Of a stretch of 64,000 nucleotides of DNA, positions 58,321 through 64,000 are shown piece after piece; the stretch's first letter is position 1, and the number at the start of each line of letters is the position of its first letter. The position numbers and the translations under genes are program-made. Origin of the DNA: DAIQNV01 sp038748775. GTDB taxonomy: Bacteria; Planctomycetota; Phycisphaerae; Phycisphaerales; UBA1924. The DNA is taken from the NCBI GenBank assembly GCA_038748775.1, contig JBCDIT010000018.1:5383-69382 (forward strand), in the 5' to 3' direction. Under the pieces are notes generated by a model, which saw nothing but the letters and a program-made list of their open reading frames with translations, was not told where the DNA came from and searched no databases.

Positions 58321-61300
58321 GTGAAAGCTGAAACAACCTACGTCGCAGCCCTCGGCGCCCTCGCCGGCGGGTGCCTCGTCGCCGTGACCTTCGCCCACGG
58401 CCCGGTGAAACAGACGCCTTTCCGAGTCGACCACGCGCTCTCGATCCCCGTTGCGTTGTCGCCCTCGACCAGCGCCGTCCCCGACACCGCCCACACCAAC
58501 TGGGAAGTCCCCCACGTCCACCCGATCGACCTGACGCCCGACGGCCAGACCCTGCTCGCGGTCAACACCGCCGATGCCAAACTCGAAGTATTCGACGTCT
58601 CGAGCGGGCTTCCCCGCCACGTCGAGTCGATCCCCGTCGGCCTCGCGCCCGTCTCGGTGCGAGCGCGGACCAACACCGAGGCATGGGTCGTCAACCATGT
58701 CTCCGACACCGTCTCGGTCATCGATCTCAACTCCGGTTTCGTCACCGACACCATCGCGACCGACGACGAACCCGCCGACGTCGTATTCGCCGGAACCCCC
58801 AGGCGCTCGTTCGTCTCCAATGCGCAAGACAACACCGTCCAGGTCTTCGACCTCACCGACACGTCATCGCCCATCAGCACGATCGACCTTGTCGCCGAAG
58901 ATCCCCGCGCCCTCGCCGTGAGCCCCGATGGCCAGTCCGTCCACGTCGCGATCTTCGAAGGGGGCAACCGCACCACCGTCCTCGGAGGCGGCGCCGTCGA
59001 TCAGTCCACCATCGGCTTCCCACCCAACGTCGTCGGCAGCTTCCTAGGCCCCTACGGAGGTCAAAACCCCCCGCCCAACAACGGCGCCGAGTTCCATCCT
59101 CCGCTCAACCCCGAACTCATAGGCCAGCAAGCACCCATCCGCGTCAGCCTCATCGTCAAGCAAGACCAAGGCGGCGCGTGGCGCGACGACAACGGAACCG
59201 ATTGGACCAACCTCATCTCGGGGCCCCAGGCCTTCGCGTCCGGTCGCCTCCAAGGGTGGACCCTCGTCGACCACGACGTCGCCACCATCGACACCGACAC
59301 ACTCTCTGTCAGCTACGCCAGCGACATCAACAACCTCAACATGGCGATCGGGGTCCACCCGGTTACCGGCGAGGTCTTCACCGTCGGCACCGACGCTATC
59401 AACGAGGTCCGCTTCGAGCCCATCCTCAACTCGCGCTTCCTCCGCGTGAACGTCGGCATCTTCACGCCGGGCTCGGACGCATCGGTCACCGACCTCAACC
59501 CGCATCTGCTCCCCCACTACACCGACGACGTCCCGTTCGTGCCCATCGAGCAGTCCGAACGCGACAAATCCATCGGCGACCCCCGCGCCGTCGTCGTCGC
59601 GTCCAACGACCTTGCCTATGTCGCAGGCATGGGATCCAACAACATCGTCGTCATCGACCCGACCGGCGCCCGCGCCGGACTCTCAGACACGATCGAAGTC
59701 GGTCAGGGCCCCACCGGCCTTGCGCTCAACGAGTCAGCCGGCCGCCTCTACGTCCTCAACAAGTTCGACGCCTCGATCACCACCATCGACACCGCCTCCG
59801 AAACAGCAATCAACACCACGCCCTTCTTCGACCCCACACCCCAAGCCATCAAGAACGGACGACCGTTCCTCTACGACACCCACCTCACCAGCGGAACCGG
59901 CCACGTCTCCTGCGCCTCGTGCCACGTCGACGGTCGCACCGACGGGCTGCCCTGGGACCTAGGCGACCCCGCCGGCGAAATGAAGACCTTCAACCAGAAC
60001 TGCATCGATGAGATCCTGGGCGGAAACTGCCGCGACTGGCACCCCATGAAGGGCCCGATGACAACGCAAACCCTTGTTGACATCATCGGCAAAGAACCCC
60101 ACCACTGGCGGGGAGATCGCGAAGGCATCGAGGCCTTCAACGGCGCATTCCTTTCGATCCTCGGAGACGACCAGCCGCTAGCCGCCCAAGAAATGCAGGC
60201 GTTCGAGGACATGCTCGCGTCTCTGCACTTCGCGCCCAATCCCAACCGCAACCTCGACAACACCCTCCCCACCAGCCTCGACCTCGAAGGCCACTACACC
60301 ATCGGGCGCTTCGCACCCGCCGGCCAACCCCTGCCCGACGGGAACGCCGTGCGCGCCCTGGGTGCCTACCGCACACAAGGACTCGACGCCGGCATCCAGT
60401 GTGTCACCTGCCACACGCTCGACACCGGATCGGGCCCCGACGGGATGATCACCTTCGCCGGTCTCCAGCCCCTCCCCCCCGGACCGATGGGCGAACGCCA
60501 CCTGGGCATCAACTCGATCGACGGGTTCTCCAACGTCTCGATGAAGATCCCACAGCTCCGCAACCTGCACGAGAAGACCGGCTTCAACCTCACCAAACTC
60601 GTCAACACCCGAGGCTCCGGCTACGCCCACGACGGATCGATCGATTCGATCGAACGCTTCGTCGGTGAGCCCGCCTTCTCGCTCAACAGCGTCCAAGCCC
60701 TCGCCGACATGACCGCGTTCATGCTCGCCTTCGCCGGGGGCAACCTTCCTCAAGGCTCGATGAACAGCTTCTTCGAACCGCTCGGACCCGAAGGTCGCGA
60801 CACCCACGCCGGCGTCGGCACACAGGTCACCCTCATCGGCGCCATCACCCCCACCCCCGACGACCAGCTCTTCGACCAGCTCGTCCAGATCGCGACGGCC
60901 TCGACCGATCTCGAGCTCATCGCCAAGGGCGACGTCAACGCCGAACTCCGGGGCTACCTCTTCGAAGGACCCGCCTGGCAGTCCGACCGCGCCGCCGAGT
61001 CGTTCACCACCGATCAGCTCAGGGCGCTCGCGACACCGGACGCCCCGATCGTCGTCACCGCCGTCACCCCGGCCGCCGCCCGGAGGCTGGGCATCGACCG
61101 CGACCTTGACACCTTCTTCGACACCGACGAATCCGACGTGTGCGCCGACCCCGCAGACGCGCTATCAACCCCCGCCAACGCAACGTGCTGCCCGGCCGAC
61201 CTCGTACCCCCGTTCGGGATCACCGACCTCAGCGACCTCGACGCCTTCATCGTCGCGTTCCTGGCCGGCGACCCCATCGCCGACCTCGTCGACCCGGTCG

Positions 61301-61362
61301 GCATCGTCGACCTCTCCGACCTCGACGCGTTCATCGTCAGCTTCCTCAACGGTTGCCCCTGA
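58321..61362 (+). CDS. YVTN propeller fused to di-haem peroxidase-like domain, dockerin tag
   Basis: The 1013-residue product starts at a GTG after AAGGGG and has an N-terminal hydrophobic signal. Residues about 55-400 form a YVTN-type propeller (VSDTVSVIDLNSGFVTDTIA; DLTPDGQTLLAVNTADAKLE). The second half has two haem c sites, CASCH (531-535) and CVTCH (694-698), and MKIPQLRNLHEKTGFN like CCP/MauG proteins. The tag has two repeats and ends N-G-C-P. It is probably a periplasmic or surface redox enzyme held by its tag. The larger upstream frame is not used because it lacks a signal. Confidence 0.88.
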   Translation: MKAETTYVAALGALAGGCLVAVTFAHGPVKQTPFRVDHALSIPVALSPSTSAVPDTAHTNWEVPHVHPIDLTPDGQTLLAVNTADAKLEVFDVSSGLPRHVESIPVGLAPVSVRARTNTEAWVVNHVSDTVSVIDLNSGFVTDTIATDDEPADVVFAGTPRRSFVSNAQDNTVQVFDLTDTSSPISTIDLVAEDPRALAVSPDGQSVHVAIFEGGNRTTVLGGGAVDQSTIGFPPNVVGSFLGPYGGQNPPPNNGAEFHPPLNPELIGQQAPIRVSLIVKQDQGGAWRDDNGTDWTNLISGPQAFASGRLQGWTLVDHDVATIDTDTLSVSYASDINNLNMAIGVHPVTGEVFTVGTDAINEVRFEPILNSRFLRVNVGIFTPGSDASVTDLNPHLLPHYTDDVPFVPIEQSERDKSIGDPRAVVVASNDLAYVAGMGSNNIVVIDPTGARAGLSDTIEVGQGPTGLALNESAGRLYVLNKFDASITTIDTASETAINTTPFFDPTPQAIKNGRPFLYDTHLTSGTGHVSCASCHVDGRTDGLPWDLGDPAGEMKTFNQNCIDEILGGNCRDWHPMKGPMTTQTLVDIIGKEPHHWRGDREGIEAFNGAFLSILGDDQPLAAQEMQAFEDMLASLHFAPNPNRNLDNTLPTSLDLEGHYTIGRFAPAGQPLPDGNAVRALGAYRTQGLDAGIQCVTCHTLDTGSGPDGMITFAGLQPLPPGPMGERHLGINSIDGFSNVSMKIPQLRNLHEKTGFNLTKLVNTRGSGYAHDGSIDSIERFVGEPAFSLNSVQALADMTAFMLAFAGGNLPQGSMNSFFEPLGPEGRDTHAGVGTQVTLIGAITPTPDDQLFDQLVQIATASTDLELIAKGDVNAELRGYLFEGPAWQSDRAAESFTTDQLRALATPDAPIVVTAVTPAAARRLGIDRDLDTFFDTDESDVCADPADALSTPANATCCPADLVPPFGITDLSDLDAFIVAFLAGDPIADLVDPVGIVDLSDLDAFIVSFLNGCP

Positions 61363-61497
61363 ACCCGCCTCCGGGTTCCAAACGCGTACACAGGGGTCCA
61401 ATCTCCAGCCGGCTCGCTGGCCTCACCGATACACCCCTGCGGCGCGGAGCGCCGTTCACGCCAAGCGACCACGCTTCGCGACAGGATGTCGCCGATC

Positions 61498-62622
61498 ATG
61501 AACAAAACTCGACCGCTCTACGTCATCCTCGCCGCCGGCCTTGCCCTCGCCGCCTGCGCCCCCACACCCAACGCGCCCCTCGCCGGCCTCGAAACCCTCC
61601 GGCCAACGCCCGAGGACGAGCAAACGACCCAGCCGGCCACGGACGAACTCGACGAACTCGCGGCCGCGTCCGCCGCCGCCCTTGACCAGCTCTTCAGCGA
61701 AGGCGTCCTCGAGACCCCAGCCCCCCAGCCTGAAGCAATGCAGGTCGCCATCGACTCCGCTGACGACAAAATCGAATCACAAACTCCTACAGAATCAACA
61801 TCTACGCTCGAAGCCGAAGCCGATTCTGACGCTGAACAACCCCCGCCTCCCCCACCATCACTCGACGAACGCATCACCACCACCGCCGCCAAGCTCGCCG
61901 TCCTCCTCCGCGAACGCGGCGAAGCCCAAGCCGACCACGCCTCAGAACTCGCGCTCCTCGCCGCCCTCGACACCCTCGACGCCGATGGACTCGGCCCGTG
62001 GCTCGACCCAGACCTCGCGCTGCTTCCACCCCACGAACAAGCGGTTGCACAACACCTGCGCAGCCTCCTCCGTGAGCTCACCAACAACCCCGACACCACG
62101 CCCGACGCGATCGCGAAAGCGTCCGACGCCCTCGCCAACACAAGGCCGATCCGAATCACGCGTACCGAACTCTGCACGCGCGTTGAGGGCTTCGGGCGCT
62201 TCAACCCTTTGCAGGCAAAGGCGTTCCTCGCCGGTCGTCCCCACCGCTTCATCGTCTACACCGAATCCGACGGCTTCCGCGTCACGCCGCTCGACGCCGA
62301 CGGCGCTCCGATGACCGAACCCAAACCCGGTTCAGCAGGGCTCGAACCCGCCGAGTACCGCGTCGAGATCAGCCAAGAGCTGCTGCTCTACCACGACGCC
62401 GACGGACTGCTCGCATGGAGAAGGCCCGCCGAAGTAAGCACCTACACCGCGCGAAGCCGCGTCCGCGACTTCTTTATGGTCGACACCGTCACCCTACCAA
62501 GCACCCTCACTGTGGGGTCGTATCACCTTAAAGTGGTGATCAGGGATGAAGTCAGCGGTTCGGTTGATGAGGTCATCCTCCCAATCCGGGTAGTGGCCGA
62601 CCCAAACCTCACCAACGGATAA
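61498..62622 (+). CDS. Hypothetical lipoprotein
   Basis: The 374-residue product has a lipoprotein signal (MNKTRPLYVILAAGLALAAC) with the cleavage Cys at 20. A disordered Pro/Glu/Ser-rich region including six prolines follows (QPPPPPPSLDE near residue 120). The C-terminal half is beta-rich (RFIVYTESDGFRVTPLDADG; YHLKVVIRDEVSGSVDEVI). No family is recognised. An ATG four codons upstream (61486) is an alternative start. It may be an envelope protein whose long linker spans the periplasm. Confidence 0.78.
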   Translation: MNKTRPLYVILAAGLALAACAPTPNAPLAGLETLRPTPEDEQTTQPATDELDELAAASAAALDQLFSEGVLETPAPQPEAMQVAIDSADDKIESQTPTESTSTLEAEADSDAEQPPPPPPSLDERITTTAAKLAVLLRERGEAQADHASELALLAALDTLDADGLGPWLDPDLALLPPHEQAVAQHLRSLLRELTNNPDTTPDAIAKASDALANTRPIRITRTELCTRVEGFGRFNPLQAKAFLAGRPHRFIVYTESDGFRVTPLDADGAPMTEPKPGSAGLEPAEYRVEISQELLLYHDADGLLAWRRPAEVSTYTARSRVRDFFMVDTVTLPSTLTVGSYHLKVVIRDEVSGSVDEVILPIRVVADPNLTNG

Positions 62623-62880
62623 TCCCAACGCAACGCACCCTGCCACTTCGACAGGGTTTGCAACCGATCCGGCTGTTCCGAGCCTTGAAACACGGCCGTT
62701 CCCGAATCGAACCGGGCTCAGATCCGTACCATACAGGTCGGATACCAGCGTGGATCTGGCACGCTCGCTGCAGTACGACTGCAACCAATGGGTCGCAAGG
62801 GCGAAGGCCCACGATCCGATACCGGGTGCAAGGCGTGTCCCATGCTGGGGCCCGCTAGAGCCCTCGCCTACGGAGGCAAC

Positions 62881-64000
62881 ATGTTCGAGCGATTCACCGA
62901 TCGGGCCCGCAAGGTCATGGCCCTGGCCAACCAGGAAGCCCAGCGGTTCAACCACGAGTACATCGGCACCGAGCACATCCTGCTCGGTCTGGTCAAAGAG
63001 GGTTCGGGCGTCGGCGCCAACGTCCTCAAGAATCTCGATGTCGACCTCCGGAAGGTCCGCCTCGAGGTCGAGAAGCTGGTCCGTCACGGCCCCGAAATGG
63101 TCACGATGGGCAAGCTGCCCCAAACCCCTCGGGCCAAGAAGGTTATCGAGTACGCCATCGAAGAGGCTCGGAACCTCAACCACAATTACGTGGGCACCGA
63201 GCACCTTCTTCTCGGGTTGCTCCGTGAGCACGACGGCGTCGCCGCCCAAGTGCTCATGAACCTGACGCTCAAGCTCGAGGAAGTCCGTGAGGAGGTGCTC
63301 AACCTCCTCGGCGCGGGTGCCGAAGGCGGAGAGGGTGGAGAGGCCGCGATCGCCGGCAACCCGAGTTCGAGCTCATCGAGCGAGGGCCGCCGCAACCGCA
63401 AGAGCCAGACCCCGGCCCTCGACAGCTTCGGCCGCGACCTCACCGAGCTCGCCAAGGAGTCCGACCTCGACCCGGTCATCGGCAGGGCCAAGGAGATCGA
63501 GCGCGTCGTCACCGTTCTCTGCCGGCGCACCAAGAACAACCCGGTGCTGCTGGGTGAAGCCGGCGTCGGCAAGACTGCGATCGTCGAGGGGCTGGCCCAG
63601 CGCATCATCGCTGGCGACGTCCCCGAGATCCTTCACGAGCGCCGCCTGGTCGTCCTCGACCTCGCGATGATGGTTGCCGGCACCAAGTACCGCGGCCAGT
63701 TCGAAGAGCGCATCAAGGCGGTCATGAACGAGGTCCGGCGTGCCAAAAACGTCATCCTCTTCATCGACGAGCTGCACACCCTCGTCGGCGCCGGCGGCGC
63801 CGAGGGCGCGATCGACGCGTCGAACGTCCTCAAGCCCGCACTCGCGCGAGGCGAGATCCAGTGCATCGGAGCCACCACCTTCGATGAGTACCGCAAGTAC
63901 ATCGAGAAGGACGCCGCCCTCGCCCGCCGCTTCCAGTCGATCCCGGTCGACCCGCCGAACAACGAGCAGGCCGTCGAGATCCTCAAGGGGCTCCGCGACA
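62881..64000 (+). CDS. clpC: ATP-dependent Clp protease ATP-binding subunit ClpC, partial
   Basis: ClpC unfolds proteins for ClpP. The first 373 residues are present and the gene runs off the right edge. Two Clp-N repeats (about 3-70 and 78-143: EYIGTEHILLGLVKEGSGV, NYVGTEHLLLGLLREHDGV) are followed by a Gly/Ser linker and the first AAA+ domain, with Walker A GEAGVGKT (225-232) and Walker B VILFIDELHTLVGAGGAEGA. A UVR segment cannot be judged because the sequence ends early. GGAGG lies before the ATG. The 258 bases upstream contain no other gene. Confidence 0.95.
   Translation, partial: MFERFTDRARKVMALANQEAQRFNHEYIGTEHILLGLVKEGSGVGANVLKNLDVDLRKVRLEVEKLVRHGPEMVTMGKLPQTPRAKKVIEYAIEEARNLNHNYVGTEHLLLGLLREHDGVAAQVLMNLTLKLEEVREEVLNLLGAGAEGGEGGEAAIAGNPSSSSSSEGRRNRKSQTPALDSFGRDLTELAKESDLDPVIGRAKEIERVVTVLCRRTKNNPVLLGEAGVGKTAIVEGLAQRIIAGDVPEILHERRLVVLDLAMMVAGTKYRGQFEERIKAVMNEVRRAKNVILFIDELHTLVGAGGAEGAIDASNVLKPALARGEIQCIGATTFDEYRKYIEKDAALARRFQSIPVDPPNNEQAVEILKGLRD

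Overview
The window is a GC-rich Gram-negative chromosome segment, most likely from a planctomycete of the class Phycisphaerae. The main reason is that thirteen complete exported proteins share one C-terminal tag: a cysteine, two short dockerin-like repeats built on D-L-x-D-x-D-x-F-I, and a terminal Gly-Cys-Pro. From memory, this matches what NCBI calls the GC-type dockerin domain of Phycisphaerales. Further support comes from pseudopilins, a sigma factor with an extracytoplasmic tail, PEP-CTERM-like tails and LptE. The taxon is inferred from these families, not from a marker-gene search.

Layout. 1-27.6 kb is mostly housekeeping: a DUF900 lipoprotein (cut by the left edge), rmuC, an exported fibre-like protein, gdhA, a cluster of small membrane-protein paralogues (one split by an in-frame TAG), a HEAT-like exported protein, an HD hydrolase with ftsH, lptE with a TPR protein, a ketoacyl synthase, a DUF3179 protein, an ECF sigma factor coupled to a pseudopilin, a frameshifted hypothetical gene, lysR-acnA, dinB and a diguanylate cyclase. 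27.6-62.6 kb is an island of dockerin-tagged secreted proteins. Interspersed in it are an FHA-GAF histidine kinase, two PEP-CTERM-like paralogues, a DUF4239 membrane protein, an aspartokinase-metY-metX operon, katG, purU, a decayed sigma/FecR/LamG locus and holA. The window ends in a lipoprotein and the start of clpC.

How the genes work together. The aspartokinase, MetY and MetX genes overlap or nearly abut and form a methionine-biosynthesis operon. acnA lies downstream of a LysR regulator with an 11-bp inverted repeat between them. The TPR protein and LptE overlap by 4 bp and point to outer-membrane biogenesis. The dockerin island supplies exported proteins: two di-haem peroxidase-like proteins, a reprolysin-like metallopeptidase, beta-propellers and unknowns. 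Their shared tag suggests one common anchoring or export route. No cohesin or sorting enzyme is visible in the window.

Expression signals fall into two classes. Many housekeeping genes have a TA-N3-T hexamer only 5-6 bases before the start codon, which suggests leaderless transcripts. Most dockerin genes have ordinary leaders with AGGAG-like ribosome sites, and three of those on the plus strand show spaced -35/-10 promoters. No CRISPR array, rRNA, tRNA or intact insertion sequence was seen.
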